A stretch of DNA of 64,000 nucleotides from positions 37,410,597 through 37,474,596 of the forward strand of contig CM055095.1 of the NCBI GenBank assembly GCA_029204225.1, read 5' to 3'. Numbering within the stretch: the first letter of the stretch is position 1; every line of letters begins with the position of its first letter. Of the stretch, positions 1-61,959 are shown in pieces. This DNA comes from Diphasiastrum complanatum. Taxonomy: Eukaryota > Streptophyta > Lycopodiopsida > Lycopodiales > Lycopodiaceae. A model generated the notes under the pieces. That model had not been told where the DNA came from, searched no databases, and saw nothing but the letters and a program-made list of their open reading frames with translations. Both the position numbers and the translations under genes were made by a program.

Positions 1-174
1 GCACGCACGAAGCACATAGAGATTAAATATCATTTCATTAGAGAAAAATTACTATCTAATGAAATAGATGTAGTGCACAGAGGATCAGCTAGCAGGCATA
101 CTAGAGAAAAGTACTTTGTAAAAAAAATAAACGAGGGCTTAAAAAAGAGTGTTAAAATTAGTAAGCCTAGTTAA
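1..174 (+). CDS. Ty1/copia polyprotein, C-terminal end of RNase H (partial, runs off the window)
   Basis: Reading from base 1 gives 57 codons to TAA at 172-174. The start carries the copia RNase H signature RTKHIEIKYHFIRE, where the family usually has KTKHI(D/E)..YHF(I/V)RE near the end of pol. RNase H degrades the RNA strand of the RNA:DNA hybrid during reverse transcription. The tail beyond residue 30 is diverged from the usual copia C-terminus. No frameshift or stop is seen in this stretch, but only the last part of the polyprotein is inside the window, so its integrity cannot be judged. The following 100-300 bases would be expected to hold the polypurine tract and 3' LTR. Confidence 0.8.
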   Translation, partial: ARTKHIEIKYHFIREKLLSNEIDVVHRGSASRHTREKYFVKKINEGLKKSVKISKPS

Positions 175-766
175 TTTCTCGATCTTATGTACATTTTTAG
201 TTCTATCCATTTTTAATTTCACTCATAAGTCTATGTGAGTGAGTGTGTGTGTGTGTGTGCCATGCTAATGGCACGTATGGATGTTGGATCAAGACACACG
301 CCCCTTAACGAGGACCGTATTGCTATGTAACGATTCTTCCTACAAGAAGTCTATACATGTGTATCACTTTCTCTCTTCTGTTAATACAATTTATACAGTG
401 TTGTCTTGGGTTGTGGAGTGCTCTCTTTTTCAGCTATTGAATGAATTCATCTTCTGCTTAGCCTACGAGTTAGCTAACGATTAATGCTAGTCAGATCCTT
501 GACATTTCTAGCATATAAAGTACATGTACACGGAGCATACATGTTGATGAATTCAATATCCTCAGATCCATGTATGTTCATATCAAATACCTACTAATCA
601 TCTTATCAATGGGTATTATAGTACCTATTGACTATGGTTTTAACATAGTTTGATTCATATATACATTAGTACACATCGACATGCATTTAAAAATACATGG
701 CACATTTATATCGTTATAGCATTATGTCCATATACTGCACGAGGGTCCTAAGCTCAATATACCATC
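175..766. other. Non-coding; probable copia 3' flank or LTR region
   Basis: A (GT)n microsatellite lies at about 236-259. A possible LTR start, TGTTGGATC, begins near 281, downstream of the copia RNase H end. No clear polypurine tract and no LTR partner were found, so the LTR reading is tentative. No gene is seen. Confidence 0.35.
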
Positions 767-1005
767 GTAACCACCGATTACCTAACCAAGTAGGTCGAAA
801 CCAAGGAGGTGAGAAAAGCAGATGCTAACTCCACTGCCAAATTTCTGTATGAAAATATCCTAGTTCGTTTTGGATGTCTACTCGAACTCGTGAGTGATCT
901 CAATACTCATTTTCTAAATGAAACCGTCACTTAGATGATGTCTTCGTATCTGGTTGTTCATAAGAAGAGTACGCCCTATTACCCATGCACCAAGGCTTGG
1001 TGTGA
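767..1005 (+). pseudogene. Ty3/gypsy integrase core fragment, decayed
   Basis: Translation from 767 gives the conserved gypsy integrase run (V-T-T-D-Y-L-T-K, then KFLYENILVRFG, LVSDLNTHFLNE and HKKSTPYYP). These match the family blocks 'DYFTKWVEA', 'FLYENI..RFG', 'SDRGTHFLN' and 'STPYHPQTNG'. The Asp residues of the catalytic D,D-35-E core are in the first and third blocks. Two in-frame TAG codons, near 791 and 932, show it is dead. It is unrelated to the copia fragment just upstream, so two different retroelements are juxtaposed here. Confidence 0.8.
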
Positions 1006-3734
1006 ACTAACTACAATAATAAGTCCATCATAGAGAGGAAAAAAATAAATGGGAAACACGAAGAAGGCAACAATACTAGAGCAAAATTATTTTTTTGACT
1101 TATTCAAAAACATAGAAAATGTCATTGCATTAACTAACAAACCATTTAGTTTGGTTGAAAAATCAGTTTAAACAAGAAAACCATGATAGCCACATCAATA
1201 ATGTAGTAAAACAACTAAGCTTGCTCTTAAATCAAGCCCTCATAGAGTGGATAAATATTATTCAAAACATAATGGTAGACTAGTAAAAAAGCATATGACG
1301 AGGAGCCCACTGAGGTGCAAAGTGTGAACATTTCTTCGATGAGCTTACCCAACTCAATCTAACAACTCCAAATATATAATGATAAGATGAGATCCATATT
1401 GAAAGCACAACAAATCAACTAGTCAACCATAAGCAAACCAACTCTAATGAGGACCAAGAGGCATGAAACTTGCATTCATGGGGATCTAAAACAAGAGAAA
1501 CCCTACCAAAATGATAGATCATGCTAAATTAGAGATTTGAAAAAGGATGAAAATGATTGAAGGTAAACTCCAAAAATGTAAAAGGGTGGTGGGGGAGGGG
1601 GGGGGGGGGTTTGTGTGTTGTTGAGCATCCACGAGGTTCCCCACTTGTGTATGTACCATATTATGCAAAACTAGGTTCATCAAGCCAAAAACATATACAC
1701 TTTTTCCTCAAAGGAATCAAACTTCTAACCTCACACTAAACATGACATTCTTAATAGCTTTGCACTTTAGGCATCCCTCTCTATCTAAAGTATTCATTAT
1801 TGGTGATATGCGATGTTGTGGAGGTGGCTTCTACTATTGATGTTGTATTGGGGAAGTTTGATACTCACCAAGAATTTGATTGATTATCTAGCAAGATATG
1901 GATGAAATATATGACTCCAATGGATATTTAGTTTGAAAGTAAGTTCCAACAAAGTAAGTCTCATGCAAGAGGAATATTAGGAGGAAGCAAGGGATACAAA
2001 GAAAAATGAGAGACAAGGTGGGAAAAAAGTGAATAAGAATATTGAAGACATGGGCAGAGGTGGCATGAATAGAGAAATGGTTATTGGGCAAATAGAATAA
2101 AGACAGGCTTGAATATGATAATTCAATGTGATAGATGAAGAACATGGAAAAAAAATTGGCCTATTGGCAAACTCTTTATTCAGCTTGGTGAAAAACAAAA
2201 TAGTTGAACAAAACTCCATTAGCCAAAGTAGCTATATAAAACGTGGAGACTTAAGAACCCTCTCAAGGCAAAGATTATTGAGAAAATAACTAGGGATACA
2301 TTCCAGCAATTTGAACCATATAGGATCTTGAGAGAGAAAAATCATAATCCTTTTTAGATTGATGAACATTGGTATATGTGAGACTAGAAAACAAAGGTAG
2401 CACATACTTGAGAGAGACATGTTGATTGTTATAGAAAAGATGTGTGATAACAATTTAGCACACAATATACATGTCAAAGGCCTAACAAGCCTGAGAGGAT
2501 GAAAGAGAGACAATTGTGGACAGAAAACACCAAGAGGCTGAAGTTGAAAGGAAATAACTGACACATTTAGGCAAAGAAATGGACTAGTTAAATGAAGAAC
2601 TCTACAAGGAAATCATCTGACTCTATCTATTCAATGGCAAGTAAAAGTGGAGATTTTTTAGAAATAATCACATTTTGTCTTTCCATTTCAAGAACTAGCA
2701 ACTCACTCGAAAGAAAACACCATATGAGTGCCACATTTTACAAGGCAATTCTTGCAAAACCTATGTGGGCACATTCGCATGCAAATATCAGGCTTTTAGA
2801 TATGAAGATAAAGGTGTTTGAGGTATGCTGTTGCATTTGTACACAATATTGCACTACTAGCATTTGGTAAACCAAAGAGCACTATTGCTATCGTTAATCA
2901 CACAGGCGCCAAAAAATAAAAACCTTGTGAACATGTGAAAAATTGAACTAGCAAACTACTAGTTGTCCAGCATGGTTCTTGGGACGAAAGTAACTTCTAC
3001 ATATTGTAGACACAGGAATACAATGATCCTAAAAAGTGCACACAAAGTGGTGCTGAGAACTGACGAGTAGAAAAATCACTCTTTCCTCATTATAAAATCA
3101 AGATGAAACTAGCACTTTGTCGACCTAGGATCTAAAAGAATGGCTAGAATGACTATTTAAGTGTATATGATCGATAAATACACAATAGTGCAGAAACTTG
3201 AAGTTTTGCAAATGTCAGCCTTTCTATTAAGATTTTCTATTCCAAAGAGCACTAATATTTGCACTTACCACCAGTTTCTCAACTGTAATCATAATTTTCA
3301 CCTGCTATTATTTGCATGCAACAAAAATTATCCCCTAAATCATGCACCTATTGGAGTGAAATGAATGATCCGAGCAAGTACAAAGGTTCTGTAGTTTTCC
3401 TGCCATAAGAAGTGGATATATACCAGTAACGAACCAGTCTTTGGTGGAGGCTTCGGGAGAAATCTAGTGCATTACTCAAATCTTTCTGTTTTAACTCAAT
3501 ATAGATTGAATTATCTCAGGAGTATTCTGCAAAAAATAATGATACAAACCAAGAATATGGGTTGACAGATTACAAAGAATTGTGATAAACTTCTTATGAC
3601 TTACAGTTTGGAGAGGTTGGGAGAACTCTTGGTAAGGAGTCATGCTATATTTTACACTGGTATATCACTCCTGTCGAAAACACAAACTGGGCAATCTTTT
3701 CCATGAAGTGCAAATAGCATCATGATTTGAAGGC
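1006..3734. other. No recognised gene
   Basis: AT-rich DNA with only short ORFs that show no family signature and no codon structure. A nearly pure G tract lies at about 1588-1609. The right end is 3' flank of the SppA gene on the minus strand. No clear AATAAA-type signal stands out close to the stop codon. Confidence 0.5.
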
Positions 3735-53149
<49,415 letters not shown>

Positions 53150-53707
53150 CTGTAAAGCGTATTATTATTCATCAGAATAATAAGCAACTAAGCACACATG
53201 CAGTCAGCAGAAACCTGATGCACCAAGCAACCTCATAAAATAATAGATAAAAATTCTAAGTAGGTATCAGAGCTTACGCAAGAGATAAAGCATGCAAGAA
53301 GGATGAAATGAAAAGATTCACAGGTACTAGTATCAATGATGCATAAAAAACAGCAAAAGGCATTCACATAGCATTCTCCAACTAAGAAACTATATGAATA
53401 TCAATGGTCGTCGATAGCTCAGGCAGATCTCCAACTAAAATCGTCAAAATAGTACAACTTCCCTACAAGAAGCCCTAGACTCAAATGATCAAAACTAGCA
53501 AATGACCAGCCTTAGTGGCTATTTATAGTGAACAAACCCTACCTCCCTTCATACTGACTTGGAGAGAAAGTGAAATTCAAAAATTAGGGCCAAAAGTAGA
53601 AAACTATGTAAAATAGTATTTCTAGGCCCATCACGTGTAATATAAACTGCATGTCCACTAGTACTGTAAAAAGTAGAGAAGTATGGACTATAATGCATGT
53701 CCATAAC
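53150..53707. other. SppA intron and probable LTR of the minus-strand chromovirus
   Basis: No coding. A GGTATCAGAGC motif (53267-53277, +) resembles a primer binding site but has no partner LTR. The stretch from 53707 downward is read as the 3' LTR of the minus-strand element at 53.7-55.1 kb; its far end was not located. Confidence 0.4.
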
Positions 53708-53720
53708 ACTCCCCCCTTCT
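53700..53720 (-). promoter_or_regulatory. Polypurine tract and LTR start of the minus-strand Ty3/gypsy element
   Basis: The minus strand reads AGAAGGGGGGAG then TGTTATGGACATGC, a typical polypurine tract followed by an LTR start (TG at 53708). It lies downstream of the chromodomain on the same strand. Confidence 0.65.
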
Positions 53721-54179
53721 AAACCATTGCCCTCAATGTGGGCTATAAAATTTTAACTACTTGAGCTACTTTGCTACCATTTTATTGTCGTTTTCTTTCC
53801 TGGGTTATACATTTTGTGCTAGTGGTGTCAGTCCAAAAGTTGAATCCCCTACAGCCGCAGATATCCGCTTTTAGTACAATGAAGCAAAGAGAATTATTAA
53901 TCTCAATTCTAGTAGATGATAAGACTAGATCAGTATGTAAGTAATGGAGGTCATCGGGCAATTGAGGTATCATCATCAACAAGTAATGAGGAATCAAGAG
54001 CAGGAGCACGGGGACCATCAATATCTGAGAGATCAATAGGAGGGATAACAACAACATCAGAATCAAGGACACCAACATCATGGAAATCAGCAACAGGAAT
54101 AAGATTAGACGAATCAGGTGTAATATCCAGGGGTCGAACAACAACCGCATCATCAAGAATAGAAAATGGTGCAGCATCA

Positions 54180-55100
54180 AGATCAGAAACAGTGGTGTCA
54201 CATACCGACGCATAGAGAAAACGATCATGTTCCTACAATAAAGGAGAGTGGGCAAAAACATCGAAAGATTCCCACGTAGCTTCATCAATTGGACGACCGT
54301 CCCATTGGACCAAAAAATGGACAAGACGAGGACCATGACGTAAAATGACCTGAACTTGTAAAATAGCAACAAGTAAAAACGGAAAAGTTTAGGATCAGTA
54401 GGAAACGAAGGATCACAAGGTTCACCAAGTAAAAGAGAAAAACAAAGTAGACTAACATGAAAATGTCACAAGCACAAGTAGTAGCAGGTAAATGTAAAAC
54501 GATAAGTAACAGACCTAAGTTTAATCACAATCTAGAAAGGACCACAGTAACGTGCAGACAATTTCGAGAACGACCCTATACAAACTTATGACATGCAAAA
54601 GATAATGAACATAAACAGACTGGCCCTTAGCAAACTCTAAAAATGACCTATGACGATTAGTCAAGGACTTATAACGATGTTGAGCTCGCGCTAAATGTTG
54701 TTGTGCCTGCACAATAGAATCACGAGAGTTAGTAAGAAAAGAAGATAAACAAGAACATCATCAGAAGGGGTGGAATACCTAGTAGCAGTGGAGAATATCC
54801 ATTAGCCAGCAGAAATGGAGACCCACCTGTGCTAGTACTAACCGAACTTTTATGACTGTGTGCTGAGACAAATGTTGATCCCAATCGCAAACTGAACCAT
54901 CAACCATATATGAAAACTCAGTGATATTGGTGCCCCCAGAAAGGATAGCAGCATCATAAGACCAACACCAAGGAGTAGGAACATAAGCAGAACAATAGTC
55001 ACGCTACAAATATCATGAAAGACCAAGCGAGATGCTAGGAAACATGAAGCATAGAGACTCATCATGCCAAGAGATCCATAAGTTCCAAGAAAGCAATGCA
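54180..55100 (-). pseudogene. Chromovirus (Ty3/gypsy) integrase end and chromodomain, decayed
   Basis: Minus strand. An integrase core remnant around 54950-54850 (VDGSVCDWDQHLSQ) is followed by the GKSPF-type region. The integrase C-terminus is at 54725-54560 (QQHLARAQHRYKSLTNRH, then FLEFAKGQSVYVH). The chromodomain at about 54358-54263 reads LVHFLVQWDGRPIDEATWE, matching 'YLVKWKG....EATWE'; chromodomains guide integration to modified chromatin. Stops and frameshifts occur throughout. An acidic Asp/Pro-rich tail continues to about 53920. Confidence 0.78.
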
Positions 55101-55104
55101 TCAT

Positions 55105-56362
55105 CTAAAAAGACATGATGCACGAAAGCAATAGAACAAATCTAGAAATAGTAGAAGCCCCAACGGAGAAACTGTAGCCGAAATACTCATCTAGAAGGAC
55201 CTCATATGGACATACCAAGCCATCATAGGATGTAGCAAAAACGGATGGAGAATCGGATGACCCATCGGAACTAGCTACAAGTGCAATCCCAAAGTACACA
55301 CCAGGCACACAAGTGACGAATAGAAGAACAGGAAAAGTGCAACCACATACCAAGGGCAGGGAAACCGCAACTAGGGAACTATTGGAATGTGGAAGACACA
55401 CAAACCCTGAGGGAGAGGACACTAGTCGTCACCTCAATGTAGGTTCTAATCAACACCAATGGGAAAAGGCCATGAAACAAGAGAATGTCAAACGAAGAAA
55501 ACACCACAAAAGGGAGCACCAAGTAATGAAGTGAGCTGCCCAAATGTGATAGAAAATCCAGCAAGTGATAGGTGGTGAAGAAGCTACCAAAATGGCCACC
55601 GAATAGTGTGCCAAGTAAGAAAAAATGTTGCCCAATGGTAGTAGAAAGCCAACAAACACTAGGTGGTGAAGAGGCTACCAAAAAGTGAGTGAAGTAGGGC
55701 ATTGTACAGCCAATAACTGGATGTGCAAAAAGCTGGAAAATTGCCACTTAGTGTGGGGCAGGGGCAGTAGGGCGTTGGACAGCCACAAAGAAAATTCGCA
55801 AATGGGTTGAAGGTGGTGAAGTAGGGCACGACTTGAACGTGTAATATCTTGAGAATGAGACATCCGTTTGGTAAACCGTAAAATTGCAATTAACTTCTTG
55901 AAAAACAAAGTATGTAAAGATCTAAAAATAGAATCTTTTAGAACAGAAAACAGAATATTTCAATTTGACCAAGGTTTGACTATTCAAAACCTTCACTTTT
56001 AAAAGGTCAAAAATGGATACAAAATGGATCTTAAGAATCAAGGAACGATAGGAAAGAACAAGATCACATATGCAAAAAGGACAACAAAAAATTGAAAAGT
56101 AAAAAGAATACCCCTTTGGAAAACTTTGCAAGATGTTTGGATGTAGTCCTCGTTTTGACATGTAAACTCGAAGAATAGTCTTGTCTCAGCCTAGCACCCT
56201 CATCCATATGATAATTTTGGACTTCTATCGTGAAAAAGGATGAAAAAGATGAGTTTTTTCAAAAAAACACTAGAAATTAGGGTTTCGAAAAAGCGGCCAG
56301 CAAAAAAAATGACATCATCATAGGCGCCGACTTGCTACAACACCAAGAAGCTTGACAGGGCC
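55105..56362. other. No recognised gene; local repeats
   Basis: A GGTGGTGAAG(A)AGCTACC unit recurs at about 55570, 55662 and 55820, with related AGTAGGGC phrases. The open minus-strand frames here match no family I know. Possibly 5' parts of the decayed chromovirus, or the leader of the gypsy element that follows. Confidence 0.35.
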
Positions 56363-58480
56363 TTGAAAAGGATGGGAATTAACAATGATAAGCCAACCAC
56401 CAGCTTGCCCCGAGAACGCAAGCCTCTTTACAAGGCTAAAACTGCTGACTGGAAGGCAAAGAGTGACAAACGAGGAATTAAGACAGAGATAATGAACTCC
56501 CACCAAATGCACGAAAAGATCCGGCAAGACGCTGTTGAAGAACCCAAGCCTGTGCATGACGTACCGCAATAATTCAAGGAATATGAAATGGATGAAGTGG
56601 TAGTGGTCATGCCCAAAGCCAAGAGAGAACCAATAGAAGACACCCCCCAAGGGGCCAACGTTTACAAAGGTCCTGCCTGTACGAAAGAGATAGATCTAGG
56701 GGAGGAGGGAGAAGACAACAGCATAGTATTTGTAGGAGAGGATAAACTTAGAGATCTAAAAGCCCTTCTTCGCAAATACCGCGATTGTCTCGCTTGGAAT
56801 TACACTGAGCTGAAAGGCATATCACGGGATGTAGTGGTTCACACCATTCCTCTGGTTGATGGAGCAAAGCCCGCCGTTAGTAGGCCATATCGGTCTAATC
56901 CGAACTACGCCCAACTAATTTAAGAAGAGTTGAAGAAGCTTCTCGATGTAGGATTCATCTATGAGATGGAGCACAGAGACTGGGTGTCGCCGATCGTGGT
57001 GGTACCTAAGAAAAATGGAAAACTTCGAATCTGTGTGGACTACAATAAGCTCAATGTCATTACAAGCAAAGACCATTTTCCATTACCCTTTACGGAAAAT
57101 GTGTTAAAGAGAATAGTCGGAACAGAAGCCTATAGCTTTTTAGATGGGTTTAGTGGCTATAATCAGGTGCAAATAGCCCCAGAAGATCGGCACAAAATTG
57201 CATTCTCCACTGAGTGGGGAATGTACGCATATAAAGTGATGCCATTTGGATTGTACAACGCCCCAGCACCTTCCAACAATTGATGAGATATGCTTTCAAG
57301 GATTTCCTACGAAAATTCCTTGAAATCTTTATAGATGACTTGTGTGTTCACTCTTCTCGAGCCGAGCATTTATCTTGCTTGGAAAAAGTGTTCATTCAAT
57401 GTCGATTATTCAACATATCTCTAAACGTGGCCAAAGGCCAATTTCTAGTCACGCACGACATAGTGCTAGGCATGCTATCACCACCGATGTCGACAGATTC
57501 CGTATAATACTTGCTTTGCCTGAACTTTGCCAAGCTGGCCCATTTGATATACCAAATGACCACCCAACTCGAATGGACAGCTGAAGCCACTAAGGCTTTT
57601 CACAAACTCAAGAAGGCCTTAGTAACCGCACCAATCCTACGACCCCCTATCTGGACGGTAGAATTCCATGTCCATACAGACGCTTCTAAATATGCCATAG
57701 AGAGTGTTCTGACATAGCCTGGGGAGTACAAGAAGGATTATCCAATCTACTTCGCCAGTAGGCAATTCATTCCTGCGGAGATGAACTATACAACCATTGA
57801 ACGAGAAGGCTAGCCATGGTATATAGTGTGAAGAAATTCCACCATTATCTACTAGCCAATCCCTTCGTCTTCTTCGTAGATCATCAAGCCCTACTGTATC
57901 TGGTAAATAGACCATGCACCACTGGACGGATCACCAGATGGCTGCTGCTTTTCCAAGAGTTCGACTTTAAAATAGTCATTCGCAAGGGAAAGCGACACTA
58001 TCTGGCTGATCACCTCTCACGGATCCGCAATGTTCCTAAGAGTAGAGGGGTTGATGATGAACTCCCTGATGCCATCCTATTTCACGTCGACGTCGTCCTT
58101 GAGTGGGCTACCGACATCGTTGGATATCTTATGTCGATACGTCCCCAGAGATGAACAAGATAGAACGACGCATGTTGATTATCAAATCTGCTCCCTACAC
58201 GTTGATAGCTAGACAACTATATCGCATGTGCAACGATGGAATCATACGCTGATGCATCCTCACGCACGAAGTGCCCCAAGTAGTAAGTATCGCCCACGAA
58301 GGAATAGGCGGAGGACATTTCGTTGTCGAAGCTACCAACTGAAAAGTGCTGCAACATGGCCTGTGGTGGCCCACTATGTTCAAGGATATTCATTACCATG
58401 TCAAAAGGTGTGACGTGTGCCAACGGTTCAACCGAAACCAGGAAAAGGATAGAATGCCGTTACGACCTATCTTGGTCGAG
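56363..58480 (+). pseudogene. Ty3/gypsy pol (Tat/Athila-like), RT-RNase H-integrase, decayed
   Basis: Order: linker (LRKYRDCLAWNYTELKGI and VVHTIPL, typical of non-chromovirus plant gypsy), reverse transcriptase (VSPIVVVPKKNGKLRICVDY, SFLDGFSGYNQV with catalytic Asp, VMPFGLYNAPA, EIFIDDLCVHS as the YVDD box), RNase H (FHVHTDASKYA ... FVDHQALLYLVN), and the integrase zinc-binding part (H-E-G-x4-H-F ... RCDVCQRFNRN near 58290-58425). Stops at 56570, 56921, 57716, 57811 and 58350 and frameshifts near 57283 and 57507 inactivate it. The integrase catalytic core is not recognised downstream. Confidence 0.88.
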
Positions 58481-59700
58481 ATATAGTCATTCTCGCCAAC
58501 CTATCTAATGGCGCAGTCGTTCTCGCCGACCTGCAAGGCAAATTGTTCGACACGCCCGTTAATGACAGCAGGTTGCGTCGCTACTACCCAGCCGATGTTC
58601 AGCTTAGGGATGAGCCTCACATACCATCCTTGTCGTCCTCATCTTCTCAAGATGAGTCACCCGCACCACATTACATATAGTTTAGTTCATCCTTGTCTAG
58701 AAACGTTTGATAGCTATAGATTAGGATTGACGACAACATAGAATGGTCAATCGTTAATGGTAGTTTAGGACTGGGTAATTAGAAGTCAGATCCTAGGCGA
58801 CTCAGTTAGATCTAGAGTAGATGATCGTTAGAATAGGATGATTGGGCTGGATTAGATCAACTTCATAAGGCTTAACGGTTCAATGGAATAACCATAGGCT
58901 AGATAGCCTTAAACGTTCAATTAAGTGACCCAGTCCCTGGTAGATAGATCGACTTAAATTAGGCAATTTAGCTCTAGGCAATTATGCATATAGATCTTAG
59001 ATTAGCTAGAGCGATTAGATCAATTAGAATAGATTTAGAGCTAATCCTAGGATAGTCGACCACGATCCGTAGAGTAGGATTAGATTACTTTCTTAGGAAT
59101 AGATCGTAAATAGATTAGACTAGACTAGATTAGATAGTCTTAGGTCCATAAGTCTTAGATAGGTTAGGCTTAGAGCACGGTTAAATCAGAATAAATAGGT
59201 TAAATTCGATCAGGTTAGATTAAAGCCTCGTAGCCTAGCCTAGCCGTAGTTTTAGAATAGATTAGCCAGGTAGAAATCAGATTAGCTCAAGTTCGGAAGG
59301 TTAGTTGTTGCGCCAAAAGCTCCTTATACAAAAAACCCACCTTGTGCAAATACCCCTTACCTGCTATGCAAATCCTTACCCAACCCTTGTAAAACACCTT
59401 CGAAATGCCCTAAACGGCCCAAATAGAGCACTATTGCTATTTTTGGCAATCCCTGCCCCTGCCAATATTGTCCTCTGTTGCAGATGCATGCATGGTCAAG
59501 TCTGTCCAGAAAAATTCCAGCCCGACTAAAAGTTAGGCTAGATTTTTTATAAAACTGCCATTTTTAGTAAACGGGAGTTTCTGATCAGAAAATCTCTCAA
59601 ATCTGGCAACCAATGGGGAAACGGACTAAGCACAATGTAATCATTGATAGCTTGGCAATGATAGGACTGACTTTCCAAAATAGCAATAGGCGAGTAATAC
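58481..59700. other. Non-coding, TAGATTAG-rich low-complexity stretch
   Basis: 58690-59290 is dominated by TTAGATTAG/TAGACTAG-type words without strict periodicity. No ORF. It probably belongs to the interior of the gypsy element between pol and its 3' ORF. Confidence 0.5.
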
Positions 59701-60131
59701 CCCATGCCTATAAATAAGTGCGAGTAATCAAGATTATTACTCACCTATTACTTGCGTATTACTCGCGCTCAGAGCCATTACTCGCCAACCTCGATTGTTC
59801 GCCTTCAAAGCCCCCACATTACTCGTCGGCTGACCAACTGTCTCTTGCCATCATTTTCCACCATTTTCCATTACTCCCCTATTACTCGCGCTCAGAGCCA
59901 TTACTCGCCATCGGACAATTCTCGCCATTCGAGCACCAACTTTACTCGCCGCTTCACCCACAGCCTTCCCTCACCATTCTGCACCAAATCCTATTACTCA
60001 CGTATCACTCGCCATTAGAGCCTATTACTCGCCCACGACCTATTACTCGCCATCAAAACCTTTTCACTCACCTACAGCCTCCCAATCCTATTTCCGACCT
60101 CCAATCCGAAATCATAGCCTGATTCGCCCAT
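59700..60131 (+). repeat. TATA box and ATTACTCGC repeat leader
   Basis: CCTATAAATAAG at about 59709-59720 looks like a TATA box. It is followed by a leader with about a dozen ATTACTCGC/ACTCGCC units. A 35-base phrase, CTATTACTCGCGCTCAGAGC and on, occurs at about 59755 and again at 59879. The layout suggests a separate transcript start for the ORFs that follow. Confidence 0.55.
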
Positions 60132-61522
60132 ATGGCACCGACAAGTCGACTTTCGGGCGCCTTCACTCCCCCTGGCCAACGTGACGGGTCACGAGGAGTG
60201 CAGCCCCGCTGCCCATTAGAGTCCCTCATCCAGCCCAACGTCCTCCTACGGGAAAGACGACCTCGTCGTTTGCTTCTCAGCAGACAGGATCTTCATCCCC
60301 AACCACATCCACTTCCCCTAGCAGAGAGGAGGGAGAAACGTCTCCCCGATCCATCCGCCGACCCCCCCTTCCCATGCGCCCTGTCCCAATACGTGATCTT
60401 GCCGATGCTTACCGTAGAAGAGATCATTGCCCTTCGCACAGATGGCTGTCTTGCAGTTCTGATTGCTGCAAGCCTAGCCAACACCCACAAGGGACAGGAT
60501 TACGACGTCCCCCTTGATCCAGCGCTGGTTTCCTTGGCGCTCAACCTTCCCCACACCACCAACCTGCCGCAAACACGTACCCTCGCCAAACACGACACCT
60601 GCACATTTTTCCTCCTTGACCCAAACGACGTCAAAACCAAGGCCAATGACGGATATCTGATCTCGCAGATCACAGATCAACCACCATCCTCGTGAGTTCC
60701 CACCGTCCACTCCGCGTATCCAAGTTGATCGTGGTCATGGTGACCATGATGGACGGCCCCAACATCATTTATGATTGGGCATCAGTTCTGATTAAGGAGC
60801 TGCAAGCTGCTTTCAAACGCCCGACCAGGATTACCTGTGGTGGCCTTCTTACTGCCCTTGCCATAGCCCACCTAGAGAATCTACGCATCCAATCGCCTCC
60901 CCGTTCTACCCAAGCAGCTGGTCCATCCTAACCACCCCCAAAGACACGATCGCGCAACCGGAGGCTAGCCAAAATCGCCGATCTTTACTGCATCCCCTAC
61001 TTCATCTCCTGTCCACGTACATACTAGCCCCGCTCGCACCAGCCCTAGCCACTCCTCCCCCTTCCTCAATATCACATCTATGACCCCTAGCCCCATCCGT
61101 CCAGCTGTCATTTCACCAATCTCGTCGACAGTTGCAACATCCACCTCTTCCCCCATCACAACTCTGGCCATTGCCACGTCTCCCTCCATCACCATTACCC
61201 TTCCACTCACCTCCTCCCCTATTCGCCCAACTGTCATTCCAACCATAATCTCAATCGCCACTCCTCCCATCACCACCATCACTACCACCACCATTCCCGC
61301 AATCACCACCATTTCCATGACTGCACCACTCCCTCCACCCGCCATAACCACGCCACTTCAGGCCAGCTGGGATACTCGGGCGCTGGGTTGCTGGACAGCC
61401 TTAACGGGCCTCCAACAACAACTCACCAACTGCTCACTAAAAGAGCAACTGGGCAATCTCGCGGCCAGTTAGTGGCAGGGCAAACGCTACAGGCCTTGAC
61501 TGATCAGGCCGCGCAGTTGCAA

Positions 61523-61591
<69 letters not shown>

Positions 61592-61919
61592 AGAGAGCCA
61601 AGCCCAGGTCCAAGCCCTGCAGGACAAACTCAACAAGGCAAATATGGCGACTCAACAACAAAATCAGCTCGTGCAAAACCTCAAGGCCAAGCTCGATGCA
61701 GAGAAGACAGCCCGGCAGACCTACTAGTCAAATCTCCAACACCTCGTGCTGAAAGGACCTTTCAACTCGGTCGATCCAGCTCTACCGGGATCAACAAGCA
61801 GCTCACGAGGCCTCGTTCACAACATGCAACACCGAGGTGGCGACCCTACGTGCCACGCTCCAAGAAGACAAGCAGGCCCTCAAAGACGAGGACGACAAGC
61901 TGAAGGTACTGAAAAAGTA
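60132..61919 (+). pseudogene. Long 3' ORF region of the gypsy element, with coiled-coil end, broken frames
   Basis: ATG at 60132 opens 187 codons (Arg/Pro-rich start, then LTVEEIIALRTDGCLAVLIA). A stop near 60693 is followed by DWASVLIKELQAAFKRP in another frame (to 60931). A Ser/Thr/Pro/Ile-rich part is at 61080-61470. From about 61490 comes a coiled coil (LTDQAAQLQNE, AQVQALQDKLNKAN, QNQLVQNLKAKLDAEKTARQ), continuing after a frame change to EDDKLKVLKK and TAG 61917-61919. A (GA)n tract is embedded in the coiled coil. I do not recognise a named family. Tat/Athila elements often have an extra ORF between pol and the 3' LTR, which fits the position. Confidence 0.55.
61528..61588. repeat. (GA)n tract inside a coding region
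   Basis: A dinucleotide run read as alternating Arg-Glu in the coiled-coil ORF. There is no LINE hairpin next to it, unlike most GA/TC tracts in this window. Confidence 0.9.
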
Positions 61920-61923
61920 GTTC

Positions 61924-61959
61924 ACCGTCATTCTAGAGTTTTCCACCGCTCTAGACGGT
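61924..61959. terminator. Inverted repeat just after the coiled-coil ORF
   Basis: ACCGTC..TCTAGAG pairs with CTCTAGACGGT over about 12 base pairs with a 10-base loop, starting a few bases after the stop codon. It may affect 3' end formation or RNA stability; the role is inferred from position only. Confidence 0.4.

Noticed and set aside
53782..54372. Leu-rich minus-strand ORF of 196 codons as a membrane protein
   Set aside because: It is a shifted frame over the chromodomain and acidic tail of a decayed chromovirus; the neighbouring frame gives recognisable domain sequence.
55105..55747. Cys/Phe-rich minus-strand ORFs as host genes
   Set aside because: No start context, no family match, and they lie among retroelement debris with local repeats.
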